64,000 nt of DNA from Phoenix dactylifera. Its lineage: Eukaryota > Streptophyta > Magnoliopsida > Arecales > Arecaceae. Every line of letters starts with the position of its first letter. Within the stretch, counting starts at the first letter, position 1. Positions 11,813 through 22,707 of this stretch are shown here, one piece after another. The stretch spans positions 15,193,646 through 15,257,645 of the forward strand of contig NC_052399.1 in NCBI RefSeq assembly GCF_009389715.1, given 5' to 3'. The notes under the pieces were generated by a model, which had not been told where the DNA came from, made no database searches, and saw only the letters and a list, made by a program, of their open reading frames with translations. Made by a program: the position numbers and the translations under genes.

Positions 11813-14382
11813 TGTAATACCCTTAAAAAATAAAAAAAAATAAAAAAATAAAAAAAAAAGAAAGGGATAACGGGCCGGCCCGAAAAGACCGGGCCCGTCT
11901 CCCTTTTATGATTGTGCCCTAGGCACGATCGTGGAAGGAGGGCGCTTGAGGGGAGGGGGCGGCGGCGTTGGAGAGGCCGATCGCCGGAGGGGTTTGAGCG
12001 CCGGAGCCGAGAACCGGCCGGCCGTGGAGGAAGCCGGAAAGCTTTTCCTCCCTTCAAGGAGATCCCCACAAATCGGTGAAGCCTTGGACCCGTGCGTGAA
12101 AAATCCGAGTTTCCTCTCCGATTTCGTCGCCGGAAAGGCCGTCGGAGCACGCCCATCGGACTAAGGTAAGCCCCTTGCGCTTCATTGCTTGGTTTTTGGG
12201 TCGTGTGGGTGGGATTTTGGCCGGCGGATCGTCGGGGAAGAGTCCGAAACAGGGTACCCCTGTTTCGGCTCCTCTCCTCCGGATCCTGCCGCCGCCGGCC
12301 GTCGGGTTGGTCGGGATCCATGGCGGTGGGGCTGGTCGGGTTCGTGTGAAGGCCGAAGAGGGTTTGCTAGGCTGTGTATGTGATGAGGAAGGGTGGATCC
12401 GAGGTCTTCTTCCTCGGGATCCCATCCCCTCTTCCTCTTCCCCTCGTCGGTTGGCCACCGGCGGCGACGACGGCGGCTGGGTGCCGTCGGGTGGGGGGGC
12501 CGAGCCACCATGAGGAGGGCCTCCGACTGATGAAGGGAGAAGAGGGGAGGACTTCGGTTGACAATGGAGGAAGGGGGAGGAGGCAGTGTTGGTTTGGGGG
12601 AAGAAGAAGAAACAGGAGAAGAAAATTCTTCTCTCCCTCTCTTGGTCGGCCACCATCGCTGGTGACAGCAACAGTGGCGGCCAGCGACGGTCCGACCAGT
12701 GGTGGCCGAGGGTTGGGCAGGTGGCGGCTGCTGCCCTTGGACCAAAGAAAATGGAAAAGGGGAGATGTATTCCCAACCATGAAGAGAGAGAAATCATCCC
12801 TTTATGTTGGTCTCTTCATCGGGACCGGCCATCGTCGCCGACATGGCTGTGGCCACGGCTGGCGACGACATAGGCCGATGGTGCAAGGTGGGAGTCAGGC
12901 CACCCCGACTGTCCTAGATCTGGAGGGATTGAGATGTTTGGGAACCTGGTGATGGACCCATAGTAGATGTGAATTATGGTTTAGAATATTTAAATATTAA
13001 ATAATTTAGTTTGTGATTTATAATTGATGTTGTAGGGGAAGAGTCAGCGGTGCCAGGAGGTTTTGATCAGGGGACTCAGCACCCCAGCTCGTAGGTTGTG
13101 ATCCAGATCTGTATTTGAGTCTGTCTACAATTTCTGTAAGAATCCTTGTACGCCAATCCTACATGATATACATATTTTTGCACTATATATGTTTGATATG
13201 CTATGACCCAAACAAAGCAAAAATGGTTTATATTAAATTATATTTTGGTCGTGTTGGCTTGTGATTGGAATTATGATGGATGCATGTATGTGTATAACCT
13301 ATATCTGCATAATTGGATTTATGGATGTGGTGGCATGGACTAACCATGTTATATTGATTGCCCTGTCACGGGCTGGAAACGTGACCATGGTTAGACTAGG
13401 TCGGAAATAAAGTGGAAAAGGGAATGGATGTGTGTTTGTGAATTGATTAAATGAACAGGGACTTTGGGCTTATCTCGTTATTATTGGTTGCCCCATCACA
13501 GGCTGGAAATGTGATATTATCGATTGCCCCGTCACAGGCTGGAAATGTGATACTATGGATTGCCCCATCACAGGCTGGAAATGTGATATTATCGATTGCC
13601 CCGTCACAGGCTGGAAATGTGATACTATCGATTGCCCCATCACAGGCCGGAAATGTGATACTATTGATTGCCCCGTCACAGGCTAGAAATGTGACACTAT
13701 CGATTGCCCCATCACAGGCTGGAAATGTGATACTATCGATTGCCCCGTCACGGGCCGGAAACGTGACCGGGATGTAGCCCAAAGTCGGAAAGATAATTGA
13801 TCCGGATCAAGTTAATATAGAATGGAAAGAAAAAGCATTGAAAATATTAATGAAGATTTATGAGCTATCGTATGCTATATCATTCTTGCGTGGTTGGACT
13901 TTCATTGATATTTGACGTGCATACTTATATTGATTATTTGAGCCTTTTGATAGTCGGTTTATGATTTCATGAAATGTGCATCGATTTATCGTGGCTTTCA
14001 AATTCATATTATTATTGTGTTGGTTCGGAAGTGTAGGGATTCTTACTGGGCTGTAAAGCTCACCCCCTTTTTCTTCTTTTTCTTTACCAGAGTTGCAGGA
14101 TGCATAGATTTGGATGGGATGGGCGCCGAGTGCGAGTACCCGAGTTATTAGTTAGTTAGTTTGTTTATCCTTCTTTTATGTCGATGAACATTTGAAGACT
14201 TTGTAATTGAACCAATTTGTTTATTTGGACATGTCGGATTTGTCTATTTGAATTATTAAATTAGTTGTGGATTTATTGGAATTTTTGTTAATCATAGGCC
14301 TTGCATGATCTTTAGGGCACTGCTCTAGGGCTCATGCGGCCGGTCGCGTACCGAACCCGGGTGCTGGGTTCGGGGCGTGACA
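11813..14382 (+). repeat. 5' LTR of the LARD
   Basis: It begins TGTAATACCC followed by an A-rich stretch, then about 1.1 kb of very GC-rich sequence (11870-12960), an AT-rich part, a 36-bp tandem array (13486-13771) and the end GGGGCGTGACA. The long open frames on both strands in the GC-rich part overlap and shift between the two LTRs, so none is called as a gene. ACTAAGGTAAGCC near 12162 looks like a splice donor, and a pyrimidine tract plus ACCAG near 14090 like an acceptor. Confidence 0.9.
13486..13771 (+). repeat. 36-bp hairpin minisatellite in the 5' LTR
   Basis: Eight units of 36 bp contain GATTGCCCC(A/G)TCACAGG followed by CTGGAAATGTGAT. The base after CCCC alternates strictly A, G, A, G, making a 72-bp higher-order repeat. 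Each unit has a short inverted repeat (ATCACA...TGTGAT). A lone diverged unit lies upstream at about 13359-13388, where the arms are GTCACG...CGTGAC. Confidence 0.9.
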
Positions 14383-14385
14383 GAG

Positions 14386-14401
14386 TGGTATCAGAGCCAG
14401 G
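14386..14401 (+). promoter_or_regulatory. Primer binding site (tRNA-iMet) of the LARD
   Basis: TGGTATCAGAGCCAGG starts three bases after the 5' LTR. It complements the 3' end of initiator methionine tRNA, the usual primer for plant LTR retrotransposons. Confidence 0.9.
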
Positions 14402-16480
14402 TTAAGGTATCCTAAGGTTTAGGTTCAGATGAGTGTGAGTGGGAAATTATGATAGAAAAACTATCAGAGCCTTGGTTTATAAGCACTTGAGATTGTAACA
14501 GAAATGATATTATAATCTAAGGTTTAAGACCACTAAGGATTGTGGCCTTAGTGGCATTAAAGTTTGACGTTTAAGATAATTGGGGATAGTGACAAATCGA
14601 AATCTGAGTATATGTTTAAGATCACTAGGTATTGTGACAGAGATATATCATAGCTTAAGGTTCTGATCACTTGGAACATGACAATTAAATTCAGTGCTTA
14701 AGATGTAAGATCACTGGGCATTGTGATAAAATGTATGCATCGGATTTGGTTTTTGATGAGTGTGGAAGGAAAGTATAAATTGTCTTTGATCATGATAAGA
14801 GGGGTTTGACCTAAGATAAGTATAGGAAGGTCAACAATGGCATATCGGTTATACCATGCTCATATATTATTTAAATGACTTGAAAGTTCAAACTTGATAT
14901 AGGTTTTGATGTGATTGTACTTTTGATTTTGTTGCTAATTATTAGAGTGAGATTTGTACGTAGATCTTCCATAGTATTGAAGTGAGCTAAGAAGATTTCA
15001 TAATATTGAAAGGAATGTTCTTCGAAGTTGAATATGTATGTGGTATTGGCATGTTTGGATATTACAAATAGGTCTATTTTCTATTGATATATTTGATTTT
15101 ATTTTGAGGCTATTGAGTTGGCATATTGATGGGGGAATTCTAATTATTTGAATCCTCATGTTCGGATTGGGCTACTGGATTTTACTTATAATTGTAGAAG
15201 ACTATTTGATGTGTTAAATTTAAAACTCAAGCCTAGGTTTAAGATTTGAGCAGGATCTTTTGTCATTGTTGATAAAGCTACTAATAAATGTCATATTGAG
15301 TAGAGACTTTGGTCATGAGATGCTTATATGAATTATAATATATAGCATTGCTGATGGATGTTAAGAATCTTAGTGAAGAAAGATCTGGAGATCGATAGAG
15401 TTAATTTATAATCATAGTGTATTGGCTCAATGACTTCTAACCCATTGAATTTGAAGTAAATCTTTTTGGAAAGAAGATCAATGTAGATTGTCTAATCGAA
15501 TTACTGAGGAAAACCAAGGTTAACTTATTTTAAATTAAGCCTAGATATTTTGGATTCTAAGTTATGGAGATCATGTAGTGACCTTAAACATGACTAATGG
15601 CTTAAGAGTTAGTTATGGTAAGTATACTCTACATAAATTGAGGATAGAGAGATCTGGAGGTTCTACTCAATTAAAGTTTCGAAATTTGGATTTTCTTACT
15701 CCTAGTGCAAGTGATATTTCGGTCATAAATCATTTAGAGGCTTTAGAGTATTTAATGGATTAAATCAGAGTGCGCAGCGGAAGTGTGGTGGTTTGAGTTA
15801 TTTTGAAACTGGTTAAGGACATTAATATTTGACCTAAAAGGTATTATGATGGAACACTTGAGTTAGTTTCTAGTAGAGGAGAATGTTGTTGATTCTATGG
15901 ATGATCTAGAGGTAGCTATGTAACTTTTACCAATGGGTTCTTCTTTTGTTGACAACCTTTGGAAGAAACTTGGGCATCTTAAATTTAGTGTTACCGGTTG
16001 ATGATTCCTTGGTTGGTCTTAGACTTGGAATGTTTTAACATGAATCTCCTACTCCTAGCTCTAACATTGTTAATCTACCAATTTGAAAAGGTTTGAGGTT
16101 TTCCTAAAACAAAGGTTGATCATTAAATCATGAGTGAAGTTAAGAGAAGAAGGAGGATTATAGATTATGAAGAGCATTCGATGCTAAAGCCTTCTCTTAT
16201 TTATGTTTAGCCGATTATGATCTCTGTGTGGAATTAATCAAGAGCAATTAAATCCTTGGGCAAAGAACTATGGCATGTTAATCCAATGTTGGGATGTTAG
16301 TCTTCTTTTAGAAGAGATCAACAAGTGAATTCAATAAGTATTGTGAATTCAATAAGCGTTCAAATCTTGTGAGCGGGAATTCTGAGAGAGAGATTGTTTA
16401 CGAGCTTGAGGATGATATGGTAGTTGCATACTTTTAATGTTTGAGACTTCAAGAAAGTTAATTTCGAGGACGAAATTTTC
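14402..16480 (+). other. Non-coding internal region of the LARD
   Basis: About 2.1 kb of AT-rich DNA. I find no gag, protease, reverse transcriptase, RNase H or integrase motif in any frame, and the longest frame is about 60 codons. A run of short blocks with recurring wording (around GATCACT-like and TTAAGAT-like strings, 14500-14720) gives a loosely repetitive texture. Confidence 0.7.
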
Positions 16481-16496
16481 TTTTTGGGGGGAAGTA

Positions 16497-19065
16497 TGTA
16501 ATACCCCTAAAAAATAAAAAAAATAAAAAAATAAAAAAAAGAAAGGGATAACGGGCCTGCCCGAAAAGACCGGGCCCGTCTCCCTTTTATGATTGTGCCC
16601 TAGGCACGATCATGGAAGGAGGGCGCTTGAGGGGAGGGGGCGGCGGCATTGGAGAGGCCGATCGCCGGAGGGGTTTGAGCGCCGGAGCCGAGAACCGGCC
16701 GGCCGTGGAGGAAGCCGGAAAGCTTTTCCTCCCTTCAAGGAGATCCCCACAAATCGGTGAAGCCTTGGACCCGTGCGTGAAAAATCCGAGTTTCCTCTCC
16801 GATTTCGTCGCCGGAAAGGCCGTCGGAGCACGCCCATCGGACTAAGGTAAGCCCCTTGCGCTTCATTGCTTGGTTTTTGGGTCGTGTGGGTGGGATTTTG
16901 GCCGGCGGATCGTCGGGGAAGAGTCCGAAACAGGGTACCCCTGTTTCGGCTCCTCTCCTCCGGATCCTGCCGCCGCCGGCCGTCGGGTTGGTCGGGATCC
17001 ATGGCGGTGGGGCTGGTCGGGTTCGTGTGAAGGCCGAAGAGGGTTTGCTAGGCTGTGTATGTGATGAGGAAGGGTGGATCCGAGGTCTTCTTCCTCGGGA
17101 TCCCATCCCCTCTTCCTCTTCCCCTCGTCGGTTGGCCACCGGCGGCGACGACGGCGGCTGGGTACCGTCGGGTGGGGGGGGGCCGAGCCACCATGAGGAG
17201 GGCCTCCGACTGATGAAGGGAGAAGAGGGGAGGACTTCGGTTGACAATGGAGGAAGGGGGAGGAGGCAGTGTTGGTTTGGGGGAAGAAGAAGAAACAGGA
17301 GAAGAAAATTCTTCTCTCCCTCTCTTGGTCGGCCACCATCGCCGGTGACAGCAACAGTGGCGGCCAGCGACGGTCCGACCAGTGGTGGCCGAGGGTTGGG
17401 CAGGTGGCGGCTGCTGCCCATGGACCAAAGAAAATGGAAAAGGGGAGATGTATTCCCAACCATGAAGAGAGAGAAATCATCTCTTTATGTTGGTCTCTTC
17501 ATCGGGACCGGCCATCGTCGCCGGCATGGCTGCGGCCACGGCTGGCGACGACATAGGCCGATGGTGCAAGGTGGGAGTCAGGCCACCCCGACTGTCCTAG
17601 ATCTGGAGGGATTGAGATGTTTGGGAACCTGGTGATGGACCCATAGTAGATGTGAATTATGGTTTAGAATATTTAAATATTAAATAATTTAGTTTGTGAT
17701 TTATAATTGATGTTGTAGGGGAAGAGTCAGCGGTGCCAGGAGGTTTTGATCAGGGGACTCAGCACCCCAGCTCGTAGGTTGTGATCCAGATCTGTATTTG
17801 AGTCTGTCTACAATTTCTGTAAGAATCCTTGTACGCCAATCCTACATGATATACATATTTTTGCACTATATATGTTTGATATGCTATGACCCAGACAAAG
17901 CAAAAATAGTTTATATTAAATTATATTTTAGTCGTGTTGGCTTGTGATTGGAATTATGATGGATGCATGTATGTGTATAACCTATATCTGCATAATTGGA
18001 TTTATGGATGTGGTGGCATGGACTAACCATGTTATATTGATTGCCCTGTCACGGGCTGGAAACGTGACCATGGTTAGACTAGGTCGGAAATAAAGTGGAA
18101 AAGGGAATGGATGTGTGTTTGTGAATTGATTAAATGAACAGGGACTTTGGGCTTATCTCGTTATTATTGGTTGCCCCATCACAGGCTGGAAATGTGATAT
18201 TATCGATTGCCCCGTCACAGGCTGGAAATGTGATACTATGGATTGCCCCATCACAGGCTGGAAATGTGATATTATCGATTGCCCCGTCACAGGCTGGAAA
18301 TGTGATACTATCGATTGCCCCATCACAGGTCGGAAATGTGATACTATTGATTGCCCCGTCACAGGCTGGAAATGTGACACTATCGATTGCCCCATCACAG
18401 GCTGGAAATGTGATACTATCGATTGCCCCGTCACGGGCCGGAAACGTGACCGGGATATAGCCCAAAGTCGGAAAGATAATTGATCCGGATCAAGTTAATA
18501 TAGAATGGAAAGAAAAAGCATTGAAAACATTAATGAAGATTTATGAGCTATCGTATGCTATATCATTCTTGCGTGGTTGGACTTTCATTGATATTTGACG
18601 TGCATACTTATATTGATTATTTGAGCCTTTTGATAGTCGGTTTATGATTTCATGAAATGTGCATCGATTTATCGTGGCTTTCAAATTCATATTATTATTG
18701 TGTTGGTTCGGAAGTGTAGGGATTCTTACTGGGCTGTAAAGCTCACCCCCTTTTTCTTCTTTTTCTTTACCAGAGTTGCAGGATGCATAGATTTGGATGG
18801 GATGGGCGCCGAGTGCGAGTACCCGAGTTATTAGTTAGTTAGTTTGTTTATCTTTCTTTTATGTCGATGAACATTTGAAGACTTTGTAATTGAACCAATT
18901 TGTTTATTTGGACATGTCGGATTTGTCTATTTGAATTATTAAATTAGTTGTGGATTTATTGGAATTTTTGTTAATCATAGGCCTTGCATGATCTTTAGGG
19001 CACTGCTCTAGGGCTCATGCGGCCGGTCGCGTACCGGACCCGGGTGCTGGGTTCGGGGCGTGACA
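16497..19065 (+). repeat. 3' LTR of the LARD
   Basis: Nearly identical copy of 11813-14382, one base shorter overall, with single-base differences and small A-run or G-run indels. Its 36-bp array is at 18169-18454 and keeps the same A/G alternation. The right end CGTGACA is followed by the AATGA target duplication. Confidence 0.92.
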
Positions 19066-19070
19066 AATGA

Positions 19071-21060
19071 GGTCTTAAGTCGTAAGCTTTTTAGTTTTTA
19101 TGTGAAGCACTGTTTAAACTGAGGCAATGTTTTCCTCTGCATGGCCAGTCAAATGCTCCCGAATTCCTTTAAATCTTTGCCACTCATGTAAGGCTTCCTC
19201 AAAATCTAAATAGTCTCTTGGTATTGAGTATATGGCTCTCAACTGCTTGTGTATAACATGTTATGGGCACAGTTCCTGAAAAAAATCCATTTCACTCTGT
19301 TCCCGAAAGATTTAATAGTAGGCAGAATTTTGCAATTGGTTGTTGGGACTGTGGACTCCAGCTCATACATCTAATGGAACTGGTTTAGCCTTCGAAGTTC
19401 CACAGTTTTTTTTTTTTTTCCAGTTCAATAGAGAGAACTAACATGGAAATATCAAGACTGTAATCATGATTAAGGTTTTAGTTTTTTTTTTCTCATAGAA
19501 GAAAATTGTCATGGCTAGGCTTGGTCAGACTCTTTAAGAAAAGAATGGGCGTCCACCAGAGCATTTCATTCCGTTGTCTCAACACTGTATTATCTTTGTG
19601 GAGGATTTCAACCCCCCAAACCCCCCTGCCGGGAAAAAAAATTGCATAGAAGCTAGCAAGAGATGCTACAAACGGCCACACAAGAGCAATAGCAGTACCT
19701 TAGCCTGGGATTGGAGCGTGGGCTAAAAGTTTGGAGCATCGCTAAAAGTTTGGGATTTTCTACAATATTTGAAGCCTATAGTTGATGTTTCCTGCTTACT
19801 TTTTATATTCTCTGCTTTCGTCCAAGTTGTCTTGGAAAAGAGTTTTTGTTACAAACAAGCCACACCTGAAGAAGAAGAAGTTATGCCTCAATAAAAGAGT
19901 ATACTCCAATCGAAACTTTAGTTCACTCTCATGCATCCGAATCTTTCATAGTTTACATATAGCTATCTGTTATTTTTTTCTGTGGACAATATCCATGAAA
20001 ATATCTCTATTTTTTCAGTCCTATATTAAATTAATGAAAGAGGTGCCATGTGGGTTTATTAACCTATATCAGTCCTCCTAATTGCTGAAGTTTTTAGATT
20101 GTTAGGCTGAGACAAGTAGTATCAAAGCCAGATCCATTGCGCGTCATAACTTTTATCAACCATGTAGATGCTTCACTGAGGGAAACCAGGATTGAGGAGG
20201 ATCTGATAGGATTAAGTAAGATCTGCGCTATGAGTGGACCCCTCTCTCTTAAGCAGGAGTTAAACTGTAATGAGGGCATCATAGTCCCACATTGATGAAT
20301 AAAAAAGGTACCACATAAGCTTATTAGCATGCGCCAGTTTTTCTCCCAATAACTTCAGCTTTTTAGCTGTTGTAACCTGATAGATTGTATCTTATTCCAG
20401 GCTGCTGTGCTTATGAGAGCAAGATATGCATTCATAAAAGAAGGGAGTAACCGGAAAATAAAACATACCTCAGGGAAGTAACTAGGAAGAAGGATATGGT
20501 AATGACAATTCTAAAATATAAGTCAATAAATAAATAACTTGGCACGAGGTCACATCACCATAAGATTACTTGTTTTGTAGTAGCAGAGACTTCTTTCTCT
20601 TGGTGAACAAGCATTCAATCAGAAACGACTCGCGTAGCATCACAAACTAGAAACAAACTTATCTCTGTGAAACCAAGCTTAGGAGGTGATTAGTAGACCC
20701 ACCGCCACCTTCGGAACTCAGCCTTTCAAATTCGCCCAGAGTTCTTTCCCCCACAAGCTAGCATCCTGTCCCATGCTTCATAGCATTTATTGTCGGCAAA
20801 CCATCAGCCGTGAAGGGAGTTGCGGGCTTAGGCGCGAAGTCGTCACGCTCATGACCCCAAAAGTCAGAGCAGAAGGTTGCAAGAGCCTCGGCTTCACGTC
20901 CCTGTTCCCAGTTTAACTTGATCCAAAAGACACAACTTCCAATTTCTTTTACTAAAATGAGCACAAAGTCTTCTTTGCCAAAGAAGAGATTAGGGAGTAT
21001 AGACTTTGTGGCATTTAAATAGGCATCGCCCTCTATCTTTATCCCTCAATAACAAAAGTG
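19071..21060. other. AT-rich spacer between LARD and CYP72A copy 3
   Basis: No gene is recognised. It contains poly-T runs (19404-19420, 19482-19490) and a degenerate TRIM (20030-20365). TTTAAATA near 21014, about 60 bp before the copy 3 start codon, could be its TATA box. Confidence 0.5.
20030..20365 (+). mobile_element. Degenerate TRIM with tRNA-iMet-like primer site
   Basis: Two diverged direct repeats (about 20033-20100 and 20282-20360), each containing a form of AGGT(G/A)CCA and ending near TTTTTAG, bracket about 180 bp. The first repeat is followed by AGTATCAAAGCCAGA, a degenerate GGTATCAGAGCCAGA primer site. No coding sequence is present. Confidence 0.5.
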
Positions 21061-21428
21061 AATAAGAGAGAACATAATGGAAGAGTTCTTTCCTCTTCTT
21101 CTGATAGCTTCTCCGCTCGCTGTGTTACTGTACTGTGGGCTGAGAGCGTTCTACTCCCTGTGGTGGAAACCCAAAGCCTTGGAGAAACAACTAAGGCTGC
21201 AAGGCATCAGAGGCAGCGCATACAACCTCCTTCATGGGGACAGTAAGGCGGAGATACAGGCAGCAAAGGAAGCATGATCCAAGCCCATCAATCTGACCCA
21301 CAAGATCGTGACGCGTGTCGTTCCATTCGCTTATCAGACGGTGCAGAGATATGGTACTATGCCATCATGATTTGAGCTTTATTTACAAGATACTGGTGTT
21401 TGTTCTTTGATCATTTAATGTTATGCTC

Positions 21429-21955
21429 GTTTTTTTTTTTTTTTTGCTAGACCGAATGATCTATACAACACGTGTACGGATGCACCCAATAAAGTCGGAA
21501 AACAAAATATCACGGAGCTCCCGAGGCAGCTCCCCATCCACTGCCTATAGGGTACTATTGGTATGGTTAGCCACATACGTGGCCACCCAATCCACAGCCC
21601 CATTAGCTTCTTTAAACATATGCTTCGCCTGGACCACCCCTCCGTCTCTCATCATCATCTAGATATCGCGGATCAAGGGATGGTTGGTAGCACCGACCCT
21701 CTGACCCCCCTAGATCCAACTAATAACTGTAGTGGAGTCATCCTTCAAAATGACTGAACTAGCTGAGAGCACACGCTGAGCGTGTCGAAGACCCGCCTAG
21801 GCAGCTCTCAGCTCCGCTCCAGGAACCGTGCAGTTAAATAACTGACAGCCTCCCGCCGCCACGATTCTGGAGTTCGGGTCCCTAATGACGAAACCCGCTC
21901 TACCCTTTATGCCACCATCCAGCACTGACCCATCAAAATTGACCTTAATGCTTGT
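21429..21955 (-). mobile_element. 5'-truncated LINE (RNase H) in intron 1 of CYP72A copy 3
   Basis: A poly-T run at 21430-21445 marks the 3' end of a minus-strand LINE. The minus-strand translation contains KVNFDGSVLDGG followed by FVIRDPNSRIVAAGG and ELRAA, the RNase H core, with a stop after ELRAA. It is homologous to the element at 752-1561. TTAATG-like sequence occurs on both sides (about 21414 and 21948), probably the target duplication. The insertion ends only about 20 bp before the exon 2 acceptor. Confidence 0.8.
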
Positions 21956-22564
21956 GAGTTCTCACAGGGAAGACTTCGTTTATATGGAATGGAGAAACTC
22001 CGAGGGTGATCATATGCGACTCGGAGATGGTGGAGGCGCTGCTGGACAAGCTGGGCCGGTTTCAGAAGCCACCAGTGAACCCTCTGATAAAGCTTCTAGC
22101 CATGGGGCTCACAGGCCTTGAAGGAGAGGAATATGGGCTAAACGGAGGAGGGTGACCTCCCCTGCTTTCCACTTGAGAAATTGAAGGTTTGCAGATCTAC
22201 ATCCATAGGCTCATTTTTACTCCATACGAATGAAGGATAATTTTTGACGTTATTAATCACCAAACAAGGCCCGACCAATTAGTTTTATGATCGAACATAA
22301 TCACTGCACCAAGTTTTTTACTTAACGTTCAGTCTTTCTACTTGCTAGTGTATATTGGATCTTTAGACAAATTAAGATGGATTCCTACTTAAACGATAAA
22401 ACTAAGAAAAACACTTCATATCCCACAATAAACCACGATGGTGGTTCCATCTTATTGACTTTGTCGGCATTATACAGGTGCAGCAGACTTTAATACCTCA
22501 CATTTGCTTCAAAAAATAACTATAAAATTTTAAATAACTACAAAGAACTTTTAGGGGGATTATG

Positions 22565-22707
22565 TGTATGAGGATCTGTACAGGCGTATGTTTAGTCTCA
22601 CATCGATTATTCACCAGAGAGATCTTGGATATTTATATAAGACTAAGAAATTCTAAAATACCTTCCGACTAATCTTTTGTTTTTAGATAAGGTCTTGAGT
22701 TGTTACA
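22565..22707 (+). mobile_element. Solo LTR of TRIM family A in intron 2 of copy 3
   Basis: GAGGATCTGTACAGGCG through GAGTTGTTACA matches the reverse complement of the 137-bp LTR at 6524-6660. It is followed by AGTGGTAT, a truncated primer site. No second LTR is present. Confidence 0.65.

Larger units (their letters stand above)
11813..19065 (+). mobile_element. Non-autonomous LTR retrotransposon (LARD), 7.25 kb, Tekay/Del-like ends
   Basis: Two LTRs (11813-14382, 2570 bp; 16497-19065, 2569 bp) enclose 2114 bp. The element is flanked by a perfect AATGA duplication (11808-11812, 19066-19070), and duplicate 1 retains the empty site. A tRNA-iMet primer site TGGTATCAGAGCCAGG starts at 14386. A polypurine tract ending GGGGGGAAG lies at about 16483-16494, preceded by the gypsy-like GAGGACGAAATTTTC. 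The LTR end GGGGCGTGACA followed by a tRNA-iMet site is typical of Tekay/Del chromoviruses. No gag or pol is found inside, so movement would need another element's proteins. By eye the LTRs differ at roughly 20 positions, indicating a young insertion. Confidence 0.93.

Noticed and set aside
12054-12952. Long open frames on both strands in the GC-rich LTR part (up to 247 codons)
   Set aside because: They overlap on opposite strands, change frame between the two LTRs through a 2-bp G-run indel, and show no domain; expected in stop-poor GC-rich DNA.
13486-13771. CRISPR-like look of regular repeats
   Set aside because: Tandem repeats without unique spacers, inside a plant LTR.
13447-13782. 111-codon repeat proteins on both strands
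   Set aside because: The 36-bp period is a multiple of three, so the minisatellite is open in several frames. Not a gene.
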